Below are positions 44,901 to 53,600 of a DNA stretch of 64,000 bases, piece after piece. The position numbers and the translations under genes are program-made. The DNA is from Cellulosimicrobium arenosum (lineage in GTDB: Bacteria > Actinomycetota > Actinomycetes > Actinomycetales > Cellulomonadaceae), in the NCBI RefSeq assembly GCF_014837295.1, contig NZ_JACYHB010000015.1, positions 1 to 64,000 of the forward strand. Reading direction: 5' to 3'. Position 1 is the first letter of the stretch, and each line of letters starts with the position of its first letter. The notes under the pieces are model-generated. The model was not told the DNA's origin. It saw only the letters and a list, made by a program, of their open reading frames with translations, and did not search any database.

Positions 44901-46879
44901 GGCGCCTGCAGGTCGATCTCGTTCGCGTTGGAGTGCAGCATCCCCGAGCCGTCGTCGACGTCGGAATCCTCGCCGAACATGTGCCGCATCGCGAGGCGGG
45001 CCGCCTCCGTGCCGCCCATCGCGTCCATCAGGCCGGCCATGTCGTAGGCGTCGTACCAGTTGTACTGCCACAGCGTGCCCTGGTAGAGGCGCGCCGTCTC
45101 GAACTTCTCGAGGTCGGCGTCCTGCCAGGAACCGTCCGCGGCCCGCGGCATCAGCACACCGACCTCGGTGCCGTCGTCGGCCGTCCACGCGCCGGGCTTG
45201 ATGAGGTTCTCGATCGGCAGCGCGGCCTGGTCACGCAGCGACTGCGCGTCGTCGGTGCGACCCAGCTCGTCGGCGATGATCGACAGGGCCCACTGGTCGT
45301 AGCCCAGCTGGACGGACGAACCCGGGTTCCCGGGAAGGTAGCCGCGCTCGCGGTCTGCGTCGCTGTATCCGCCGACGAGTCGCTCCAGCGCAGGGTAGGC
45401 CTCGTCAAGGCGGTCGAAGCCCGTGTAGCCCTTGCCGATCGCGTCGGCGACCACGACGGCCGAGCGTTCCCAGCGCACCGTCGGGACGGTGTGCAGGAGA
45501 TCGCCGATGGAGCTGCCGGACCCCTCGGCCTCGGCGTCCGCGTACAGGTAGATCAGCGACTGGATCATGTCACGGTACGTCTCGGGGTCGATGTACGCGA
45601 TGACCGAGAACTTGCGGAAGTCGTCCCACGTGGTCCACGAGTCGTAGTACGTGAAGCCCTGCGCTCGGTGGACCACGCCGTCGACGCCGCGGTACGTGCC
45701 CGAGGTGCTCGTCGCGTTCATCGGCATCGCGAACATCCGGTACAGGTGCGTGTAGAAGAGCTTCTTGAGGTCGCCCGTCGGGTCGGTCGCGACCGACGCG
45801 GACACCTCGACCTTGCCGAGCTGTGCGTTCCACTCGGCGCGGGTGCGCTCGCGGATCGCGTCGAACCCGAGATCGCCGAGCTCGTTCGCCTGGTCGACCT
45901 TCGCCTGCGCCGCGCTCACCGGGGAGAGGGTCACCTCGAGGCCGACGTCGTCCGCATCGTCCGCGTCGAACGTGAGGATCGCGCCCGTGTCACGGCCGTC
46001 CTGGGCGGTCGCGTCGGTCAGCGCCTTGTCGTCGCCCCAGGTCTGCACGTCCGCGACGGGCTGCGTCGTCGTCGCGTAGTAGTACATCTGGTAGTCGGCG
46101 TTGTAGAAGTGGCCGGTGAAGCTGCCGCTGATCGCGGTGCGGCCGTCGTCCAACGTCGTGACATCGAGCGACGATGCGATGCGGCTCGTGTTGTTCGTCG
46201 ACAGGTCGAGGACGAGGCTCGGCGTCGAGCCCTCGGGGAAGTCGTACCGGTGCACGCCCGAGCGCGTCGTCGCCGCCACCTCGGCGTCGATCGTGCCGCC
46301 GGCGGCCTCGATCGACCCGTCGCTGCCCGCGATGTTGCCCAGCCCGACGGAGTAGTAGCCCGGCCCGGCGTCCTCGTCGTCGTGGGAGAACGCGTGCGCG
46401 TACGTGCTCGTGCCCGGGCGGGCGGTGTAGCTGCCCGACGTCGGGACGACCAGGATGTCGCCACCGGCGCCGGAGCCGCCGACGGCGTCGAGGTTCGTGT
46501 GCGTGAACCCTGAGATCTGCGGCTGCGCGTAGTCGTAGCCCGTGTTGTTGCGGCCGGGCATGGTGCGCGGGTTGACCTTCGCCAGGCCGTTGGGCGCCTG
46601 GGCCGCGGGCATGTCGTTACCGAAGTCCCCCTCCGTGCCGACGAAGACGTCGACGAGGGACGCAAGGTCCTGGTCGGCGTCGTCGGTCGCTGCGGTCGCC
46701 GGGGCCGCCGGGGCCGCTGAAGCGACGGGAGCGAGCCCGACGACCGCGAGAGCGGCGGCGAGCGTCCCGGCGACCAGCCGGCGGCCTCGACGGCGCAGGA
46801 CGGTCCCGTCGGCTGCGGGTGGCACGCCGACTGCGGTGGCGGGTCGTGCACCGCTGGGGTGCAGGAGCCTGTCGTTCAT
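41936..46879 (-). CDS. secreted GH92 with Gln at the catalytic-acid position; probable mannosyl-phosphate uncapping enzyme
   Basis: A 1647-residue exported protein. Signal peptide about 1-56; GH92 N-terminal sandwich about 70-345 and (alpha/alpha)6 catalytic domain about 346-830; Ig-like region about 850-960; FIVAR bundle 962-1022; three CBM6-like modules (1033-1168, 1181-1325, 1330-1475); second FIVAR 1485-1552; shared C-terminal domain 1557-1647. The motif that reads DEGN or HEGT in the two neighbouring GH92 proteins is LYQGTLWQY here, with Q600 replacing the general-acid Glu. The GNDD motif is also altered, to MDNDAGTMS (724-732). This Glu-to-Gln change is the one reported for the Cellulosimicrobium GH92 that cleaves mannose-1-phosphate-6-mannose, whose phosphate leaving group needs no acid. 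GAGGAA precedes the ATG at 46879. Ordinary mannosidase activity is therefore unlikely. Confidence 0.88.
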   Translation of the reverse strand: MNDRLLHPSGARPATAVGVPPAADGTVLRRRGRRLVAGTLAAALAVVGLAPVASAAPAAPATAATDDADQDLASLVDVFVGTEGDFGNDMPAAQAPNGLAKVNPRTMPGRNNTGYDYAQPQISGFTHTNLDAVGGSGAGGDILVVPTSGSYTARPGTSTYAHAFSHDDEDAGPGYYSVGLGNIAGSDGSIEAAGGTIDAEVAATTRSGVHRYDFPEGSTPSLVLDLSTNNTSRIASSLDVTTLDDGRTAISGSFTGHFYNADYQMYYYATTTQPVADVQTWGDDKALTDATAQDGRDTGAILTFDADDADDVGLEVTLSPVSAAQAKVDQANELGDLGFDAIRERTRAEWNAQLGKVEVSASVATDPTGDLKKLFYTHLYRMFAMPMNATSTSGTYRGVDGVVHRAQGFTYYDSWTTWDDFRKFSVIAYIDPETYRDMIQSLIYLYADAEAEGSGSSIGDLLHTVPTVRWERSAVVVADAIGKGYTGFDRLDEAYPALERLVGGYSDADRERGYLPGNPGSSVQLGYDQWALSIIADELGRTDDAQSLRDQAALPIENLIKPGAWTADDGTEVGVLMPRAADGSWQDADLEKFETARLYQGTLWQYNWYDAYDMAGLMDAMGGTEAARLAMRHMFGEDSDVDDGSGMLHSNANEIDLQAPYLFNYVGEPALTQKWTRAIYTKETWNRYIGTGSTSFFPSGGGEFTPPIKTHVYKLDPRGMLATMDNDAGTMSTMFVAAAIGLFPVTAGSDEYQIGSPIFDTATIRHDDGTSFQVTAEGVSEDDFYIQSATLDGADLDNTWVDYAAVVGDGDLTFAMGAQPSDWGTDTEPAYSMSTDDGDDDTRYPVSAEPSTVQAGADGAVDGSVTLTLGGGAALAAEPGTELVASGDASVEGLPDGVDATVTVASGSTLTVALSGTAADEARFYVRLRDSALADGVAASSLGGDGVSLRSPLRLSVAGTERAELADLVADATPVRKGNYSSVSFTRFSAALDRAQDLLADDASSSVDLRFAADRLSAAIDALDITGGGYRILEGEKSEEWSGGELSNEANSSAGNLGGVRSGSWIQYGDMTFDDAAQPGYLTVDYATSFGSGDAPSTLVVHGGDVDGPVVATTDLTGTGGWGNYRELTVALDDAQALADAGTVTFEFITVAGRDWVGNFDRFRFSEDDPAETEDPDATAAVTVESEDWTATSGGGLKKESSTWASGPVTNVGGTADGDWLAYGEVDLGELPLGELSVHYVHNSGRCGADSALEVYLDEFDPENPGEPFATVPLATTGSSWTADGTATVALPETVSGTHEVFVRLTTQADAAHPYVANLDSMTFAPGGPTDVLVESEAWTENSGGGLKNESSTWDSGAVTNVGGTADGDWLAYGEVDLGSAALGQLSVHYVHNSGRCGNDSALEVYLDEFDPQDPGDPFARVPLPSTGSGWSNDGVATIELPSTVRGTHEVFVRLTTEAYANHPYVANLDSMTFFTDAYDVEVPETDTAALAAVVTDVEHLADEADRYNRIDFGVFTRELAAARALLGADDATQEQVDEQTRRLTLAAEQLVPVPDVELVEVTVSPRCLAGKAYVAVRATNVSDAAVDVELASALGTRSYDGVEPGANAYQSFAARSVTGDLDVTVTATGAEGEQTVEQTVTVSSCS

Positions 46880-46949
46880 GGTGTTCCTCGATGCTCGGGG
46901 GACGTGACGGTATGGAGAGTGCCTGGACGGCACGTGTGATTCTGACAGC

Positions 46950-46977
46950 GGTGGCGCGGGCCGTGGCCCGCGTCACC
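46950..46977 (-). terminator. hairpin after second GH92 gene
   Basis: 46950-46962 pairs with 46965-46977 (13 bases, one G-U, 2-base centre), 15 bases downstream of the stop at 46992. Confidence 0.6.
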
Positions 46978-46991
46978 TTGCCAGGGACTGG

Positions 46992-49900
46992 TTACGAACA
47001 GGTGATTGCGTCGTGCACAGCGGTGAGCACCTGAGGTTCGCCGCCGTCAGCCGTGACGGACACGGTCACCTCCCCTGCGGCGACCTCACCCGCCCGCACG
47101 GCGAACGACTGATAGGCGTTCCTACCGGGCGCGACCTCGGCGAAGGTCTTCGACCCGAAGGCGGTCGAGAGATCGATCGAAAGAGGCTCGTCGCCCGTGT
47201 TCGTCACACGGACCGCGACGTAGGCCCCGCCCGCGAGGCACCGTGCCTGCGCCGTGACCTCGACCTGGGGTTCCGGGTCCACCGCGTCGGGGTCCGTCGC
47301 GATCGCGAAGACGTGCAGCTCTCCCTGGTTCGGGAACGTCACCGACACCGCTCGACGACCCTCGGGGGCGGTCCAGGGCTCCGTCGCGAAGACGAACGCC
47401 GAGTCCATGTCCCCGTTGCGCCGGTTCATCTGCGCGACGACCGAATTACCGGCGACCGGCGAGCCGTCGGCGCTCGGGAGCACCCAGTCACCGAACGCGA
47501 GCTCGGTCGTCACGGTCGACCCGTCGTCGAGGGTGACGACGACGTCGCCGCGCTGGGTCCCGTTGGTCGCGGCCCCCACGAAGGACAGCCCCGTCGTCGC
47601 AGCGCCGAGCCGGACGGTCTCACCGCTCGTGGTAAGGGAGTCCGGACGGCCGACGCCCGACGCCGGCCAGGTGTACGTCAATCCGTCGACCTCGTGCTGC
47701 GAGCCCGGGGTCAGCCCCGCCTCGCCGAGCGCCTCGCGCGAGAACGAGTTCCCCGCGCCGTCGAAGTTCCCGACGCCCCGGTTTGCCTCGGGTGCGGACC
47801 CGACCGTGTCGAGCGCGGCGACGAACGACCCCTCGGGGGCGACGAGGACCGTCAGCGGGACGTCCACGCCCTGCCCGCCCGCCGACACGACGAGCGTGAC
47901 GTCGTGGTACCCGTCGGGCACATCGTCGGAGACCACGACCGGCACCGACCCGCTCAGCTTCCCGGTCCCGTCGTCGACCAGGTCGGGGGTGCCGACCTCG
48001 ATCCCGTCGGGAGCGTCGACCGACACCGAGACGTCACCGAGCTGTGCGGAGCCGAAGAGCTGTGCCACGACCGTGGCGTCGACGCTCTCCCCGGGCACGA
48101 CCGAGACGAGACTCGGGTCGGCCGCGGCCGTGACCGCGTCCTCGCCATCGCGCCACGACGGCGGAGCGGCCGCCTCGTCGGCGCCCCACGTGGTGTCGCG
48201 CTCAGTCGACATCCCGAGCTCGACGACGCCGCCGTCGTGGACCAGGTCCCGCGGAAGGGCCGTCGAGTCCCACCGCTCGCCGTCCACCGTGACGCCGCTG
48301 ATGTAGCGCGCGCCCGTGGACGCGCCGTCGGCGCGCAGGTCGAGAGTCTTGCCCTCGCCAAGGTCGATCACGACGCGGTCGAAGCGCGGCGCGTTCAGCG
48401 CGAGCACGTCCGTGCCCGGCGTCGTCGGGTACAGGCCGAGCGAAGCCCACACGTACCAGCCGGCCTGGGCACCGAGGTCGTCGTTGCCCGGCTTGCCGTC
48501 CGGCTCGGGCCGGAAGAGCGTCGAAGTGAGCTCGTCGACGAGCTCGCTCGTGCGCCACGGCTGTCCGACGTAGTCGTACAGCCACGGCACGCCGAAGTCG
48601 GGCTCATTCCCGATCCACAGGTACGGCTCGTTCGCTCCGACGTTGTGCTTGCTCGTGAACGCGTCGAGCCGCTGCGTGACGGCGTCGCGCCCACCCAGGC
48701 CTTCGACGAGGCCGGCCACGTTCTGCGGGACGAGCCAGGTGTACTGCTCGGAGTTGCCCTCGTCGAACCCCGCCTGGCCGAACCCGGCCCCACCGTCGGC
48801 ACGCACGAACGTGCCGTCGGGGTTGCGCGCCGCCGACGTGCGCGTCACCGGGTCGAGGACGTGCTGCCACCACTGCCCGCGCTGGGCGAACTGCGTGGCG
48901 ACATCGTCGTGCCCGAGGGCGCTCGCCACCTGACCGATCGCGAAGTCGGCGATCGACCACTCGAGCGTGATCGAGGCGCCCACGACCTGGTGGTCACCCC
49001 GGAACTCCTCGGTCTGCGGCGCGTAGCCGCGCTCGAGGTACGTCTCGATCCCCCGGCGCTGCACGTACCCGTTGTCGGTCGGCGCGGCGCTCGTCGCGCC
49101 CTTCACCATGTGCTCGAGCGCCGACTCGACGTCGAAGTCGTGGGCGCCGAACGCGTACATGCTCGCAATGAGCGGCACCGACGAGTCACCCGTCATCTGG
49201 CCGACGTGCTGGTTCGCGACCGGCCAGCGCGGCAGCCAGCCGCTCTGGTCGGCGTCGTTCACGAGAGACTGTGCCATGTCCGACGCGCGTTCCGGCTCGA
49301 GCACCGACTGCAGCGCACCCAGGGAGCGGTAGGTGTCCCAGTCGGAGAAGTTGGCATACTGGGTGTGGCCCGGCTCGACCTCGTGGATCTCGCCGTCGAA
49401 ACCGATGTATCGACCGTCCACGTCGTTGAACGTGTTGGGGTGCAGGAGCGAGTGGTAGAGCGACGTGTAGAGCATGGTCGTCGCGTCCTCGTCCTCGCCC
49501 GCGACGCGGACCTTGCCGAGCAGGTCGGACCACGCCGCGCGCGTGGCGTCCCGCACGGCGTCGAAGTCGAAGCCCGGGATCTCCGCGGCGAGGTTCGCGC
49601 GGGCCCCGTCGACGCTGACGTAGGACATGCCCACCTTGGCCTGGACGGTGCTGCCCGGCGCGAACGTCAGCCACGCGCCGGCGCCGTCGCCGTCGGAGGA
49701 GGCATCACCGGGTGAGACGGTCGAGCCCTCCCACGTGCCGTACGACTCCGAGTCCTGGTCGAGCTCGATCGCGAAGTACGTGGTCTGCGTGTTGTTCTTG
49801 CCGCAGAAGCCGCCGGTCGTCACCGATCCCGTGATCGTGCGCGCGTCCTCGACGTCGATGGTCGCGTTCTTCACGCTCGCGAGCGAGCCCGCCGCATTGA

Positions 49901-50507
49901 TGATGATCTGGGCGTCCTTGCCGTCGTCCGGGTACTCGAACGACAGTCCGCCGGAGCGCGTCGCGGCCGAGAGCTCGGCCTCGATGCCCGAGTCCTGGAG
50001 CGTGACCGAGTACCGCCCGACCTCGGCGTTCTCGGAGTCGTGGCTGAAGGTCTCCTTGCGGTCCCACGGGTACGTGCCGACGTCGCCCGTCACGGGCAGG
50101 ATCGGGACGTCACCGAAGATCCAGCAGCCCGCCGCGGCGTGCGTCATGGAGAAGCCGCGGATCGCGGAGTGCGAGTAGCGATACCCGGCATAGGCCTTGT
50201 CGCCGTTGTCGACGGAGACCTGCGTGTCCGGGGAGAGCTGCATCATGCCGAACGGCATCGACGGGCCGGGGAAGTTGTTGATCTCGCCGACGACGCCGGT
50301 CGCCTGACCGGTTCCCACCATGGGGTCGACGTAGGCGAGCGGGTCGGAGACGAGTGCCGCGTCGTCCGCGGCCGCGGGCGCCGCGATCGGCGCCGGGGAG
50401 GCGGCCAGCGCGGGCGCGGCGCCGAGCCCTGCGGCGAGCAGTGCCGCAGCGGAGGCGGTCGCGACGATGCGACGGGCACCTCGGCGGCGAGGCGGGATGG
50501 GGTTCAT
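46992..50507 (-). CDS. secreted GH92 alpha-mannosidase with NEW3-like and NPCBM-like C-terminal domains
   Basis: A 1171-residue exported exo-alpha-mannosidase. Signal peptide about 1-36 (ALA-AS). The GH92 domain spans about 53-780, with general acid E583 in FDEGNSEQYTW, the substrate motif GNEPDFGVPWLYDY (633-646) and the calcium/base motif GNDDLG (674-679), all intact. A NEW3-type domain (about 790-885) and a beta-sandwich resembling NPCBM-type modules (about 885-1075) precede the shared C-terminal domain (about 1080-1171), which ends in TCS. The start at 50507 has GAGGAC 9 bases upstream; an in-frame ATG at 50531 is less well placed. GH92 enzymes act by inversion and require calcium; the linkage (alpha-1,2, -1,3 or -1,6) cannot be read from the sequence. 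Confidence 0.93.
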   Translation of the reverse strand: MNPIPPRRRGARRIVATASAAALLAAGLGAAPALAASPAPIAAPAAADDAALVSDPLAYVDPMVGTGQATGVVGEINNFPGPSMPFGMMQLSPDTQVSVDNGDKAYAGYRYSHSAIRGFSMTHAAAGCWIFGDVPILPVTGDVGTYPWDRKETFSHDSENAEVGRYSVTLQDSGIEAELSAATRSGGLSFEYPDDGKDAQIIINAAGSLASVKNATIDVEDARTITGSVTTGGFCGKNNTQTTYFAIELDQDSESYGTWEGSTVSPGDASSDGDGAGAWLTFAPGSTVQAKVGMSYVSVDGARANLAAEIPGFDFDAVRDATRAAWSDLLGKVRVAGEDEDATTMLYTSLYHSLLHPNTFNDVDGRYIGFDGEIHEVEPGHTQYANFSDWDTYRSLGALQSVLEPERASDMAQSLVNDADQSGWLPRWPVANQHVGQMTGDSSVPLIASMYAFGAHDFDVESALEHMVKGATSAAPTDNGYVQRRGIETYLERGYAPQTEEFRGDHQVVGASITLEWSIADFAIGQVASALGHDDVATQFAQRGQWWQHVLDPVTRTSAARNPDGTFVRADGGAGFGQAGFDEGNSEQYTWLVPQNVAGLVEGLGGRDAVTQRLDAFTSKHNVGANEPYLWIGNEPDFGVPWLYDYVGQPWRTSELVDELTSTLFRPEPDGKPGNDDLGAQAGWYVWASLGLYPTTPGTDVLALNAPRFDRVVIDLGEGKTLDLRADGASTGARYISGVTVDGERWDSTALPRDLVHDGGVVELGMSTERDTTWGADEAAAPPSWRDGEDAVTAAADPSLVSVVPGESVDATVVAQLFGSAQLGDVSVSVDAPDGIEVGTPDLVDDGTGKLSGSVPVVVSDDVPDGYHDVTLVVSAGGQGVDVPLTVLVAPEGSFVAALDTVGSAPEANRGVGNFDGAGNSFSREALGEAGLTPGSQHEVDGLTYTWPASGVGRPDSLTTSGETVRLGAATTGLSFVGAATNGTQRGDVVVTLDDGSTVTTELAFGDWVLPSADGSPVAGNSVVAQMNRRNGDMDSAFVFATEPWTAPEGRRAVSVTFPNQGELHVFAIATDPDAVDPEPQVEVTAQARCLAGGAYVAVRVTNTGDEPLSIDLSTAFGSKTFAEVAPGRNAYQSFAVRAGEVAAGEVTVSVTADGGEPQVLTAVHDAITCS

Positions 50508-50582
50508 GGGGATGCTGTCCTCGGGTCTCATGTGGTCGTCAGGTCTCGTCGGTCCGGGAGTCGTGCCCGGCCGGTGGGAGAT

Positions 50583-50619
50583 CGCGGCGGTGCGGGGCAG
50601 CACACCTCGCACCGCCGCG
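50583..50619 (-). terminator. hairpin after first GH92 gene
   Basis: 50583-50594 pairs perfectly with 50608-50619 (12 bases, 13-base loop), about 19 bases downstream of the stop at 50638. Confidence 0.6.
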
Positions 50620-50637
50620 GTCCTCATCGGGCGTCCG

Positions 50638-53600
50638 TCACGAGCAGGACGCGGCGTCGTAGGCGGTCGTGACCTGCTGCGGCTCGCCGCCCTCGGTCGT
50701 CACCGTGACGGTGACCTCGCCGGCCTCGACGTCCGCGGCTCGCACGGCGAACGACTGGTAGGCGTTCTTGCCCGGCTCCACCTGGGCGAACGACTTCGCG
50801 CCGTAGGCGGTCGCGAGCTCGATCGCCGCGGTCTCCTCGCCGGTGTTCGTCGCCCGCACGGCCACGAACGCCTTGCCCGCCAGGCAGCGCGCCTGCGCGG
50901 TGACCTCGACCTGCGGGGCGGGCTCGGCGCCCGTCGCGTCGGTCGCGATCGCGAACACGTGCAGCTGCTTGTCCTCGGGCAGCGTGATCGACGTGAGCAC
51001 CTTGCCCTCGGGCAGCGCGATCGGCGACGTCGCGTAGAGCCCGCACCCGATGTTCTGGGTGCCCGTGCCGTCACCGCGCGCCCCGGCCTTGGCGACGAGG
51101 ATGTTGTCCTTCTCCGGGTTCCCGGTGCACCAGTCACTGAGCCGCGCGCTTGCCGTGGAGGTGGTGCCGTCGGCGTAGCCGAGCACCAGGTCACCGCCGT
51201 GCGTGCCGTTCGTGGCGGTCCCGACCACCGAGATCGTCCGCGCGGAACGCAGCTCCTCGGGGACCTTCAGGACCTGGCCGTCCGCCAGGGTGTTGTCCGG
51301 CTCGCCCGCGGCGGGAGCGCCGAGGGTGTAGGTCAGGTCCGTCCCGGGCACGCTGAGCTCCAGGCCCTGCACGGCACCCGCGTCGGCAAGGGCGCCGCGC
51401 AGCAGGTAGTAGCCGAGGCCGTCGAGGTCCGCGTTGCCCTTGCCCTCGTCGCCGATGCCGACGTTGTCGAACGTGTCCGCGATCCACGACTCGCCCGAGA
51501 CCACGACCTTCACCTCACGGGTGGTCTCGATCCCGGCGTCGTCGCTCACGACGAGCCGGACCGTGTGCAGTCCGGGCTCCGCGTCCGCGGGAGCCGTGAG
51601 CGTGATCGTGCCCTCGACCGTGGCCGGGAGCCCGTCGGACTCCGCGGACCAGTCCGCGAGGTCCGTCGTGGCCTGGACAGCGTCGTCGGACGACACCTCG
51701 AGCGTGCCCTCCTTGGTGCCCTCGCCCTGGGCGACGACCTGGACGGACATCTCGGTCGAGCCGCCGGGTGCGAGGACCGGCTGGCGCGGCGAGGCGCCGA
51801 CGAACAGCCGCTCGACCGTCCCGTCGGCCGGCACGACGGCGCCCGGCGAGGCCGCCGCGTCCGTCGCCCAGGCGGACGGCTCGGAACCGACGCTCACGTC
51901 GAGCGTGCCGGCCGACGTGAGCTCGTCACCGGTGACCCATGCGCGGTCGAGGTCGTCGCCGTCGAGGGAGACGGACTGCGTGTAGTGCGCGTCGTCCGAC
52001 ACGCCGTCGGCCGTCAGGTGGAGCGCGTCCTTGCCGAAGACCTCCGGGTCGAGCGTGACGGTCACGTCGTCGAACGCCGGCGTCGTCAGGCCCCACATGT
52101 CGGTGCCCGGGACGATCGGGTAGACGCCGATCGAGGAGAGCACGTTCCACGCCGACATCGTGCCGAGGTCGTCGTTGCCCGTGACGCCGTCCGGGCCGTC
52201 GGTGAAGAGCGTCGACGCCGCGCGGACCACGTCCGTGGTCTTCCACGGCTGGCCCGTCCACAGGTACGTGTACGGCGCGGTCAGGTTGGGCTCGTTGTTC
52301 GGGTTGTAGGTCTTCCAGCCGTAGTAGTCGTACGTGCCGTTGACCCAGACGTCGCGCGCGACGCGCGCCGGGTCCTTGACGAGCTGGTCGTACGCGAAGA
52401 AGTCGTCGAGCCGGTCGGTCGCCGCGTCCGTGCCACCCATGAGGTCGAACAGCCCGGGGAAGTCCTGCGGGGCCAGCCACTGGTACTGCACGGCCGTGCC
52501 CTCGTGGAACCCGTCGGACTGCGCGGGGTCGGGGTCGCCCACGAAGAACCCGTCCGCGTTGCGGGCCCGGAAGTTGCCGGTGCGCGGGTCGAACACGTTG
52601 CGGAAGCTCTGGCCGCGCGCGGCGTAGCGGGCGGCGTCGTCGTCGTGTCCGAGGCCGTCGGCCATGGTCGACAGCATCGCGTCGGAGAGGGCGTACTCCA
52701 TGGTGGCGGAGCCGCCGTGCTGCAGGTCGTAGTCACCCGGGTCGCCGTGGCGCGACGGCTCGTGCGGGACGAACCCGTCGCGCAGGTACTCGACGTTCCC
52801 CGCGCGCCCATTGTCCGGCGAGTCGGCCGGCGGGACACCGTCGGCGTTCTGCGTCAGGACGGCATACGCCTCCTCCTCGTGGCCCGCGAGCAGGCCCTGC
52901 TTCCACGCGCTGACGAGGAACACCGTGCCCGGGTCACCGGTCATGATGTTGGTCTCGACGGTCCCGTAGCCCCAGCGCGGGAGCCAGCCGTTCTGCTCGC
53001 CCTGACGCACGAGCGAGAGCGCCATGTCCGCCGACTCCTTCGGAGCCAGCAGGTAGAGCAGCTGCTGCTGCGTGCGGTACGTGTCCCACAGCGAGTAGTT
53101 CTGGTAGTACACGGAGGGCTCGCCCGCCACGCCCGCGGAGTGGACCTCCTGGTCCCAGCCGCGGTAGCGGCCGTCGACGTCGGACCCGACGTTCGGCGCG
53201 AGGAAGCTGCGGTACAGCGACGAGTAGAACGTCCGCAGGTCGGTCTCGTCCCCCTGCGCCACCTTGACCAGACCGAGGCGCTCCTCCCAGGCGGCGCGCG
53301 CGGCGTCGTGCAGGTCGTCGAACGTGCCCGTCTCTGCGGCCAGGTTCGCCGCGGCGCCGTCGGGACCGACGTAGCTCATGGCGGTGACGGCCTCGACGTC
53401 GAGGTCGCCGCCGGTGGTGTCGAACGTGACGTATGCACCGCGACGGCCCTCGCCGCCGATCGACTCGTCCGCCCCCGCCGTGACGGTGTCGCCGTCCCAC
53501 GTGCCGTGGGCCGTGAAGGGGCGGTCGAACGTCGTGCGGGTCCAGATGGTCTGCGGCTCGGTGTCCTGGCAGAACCCGCGCACGGTGATCTCGGTCTCGA

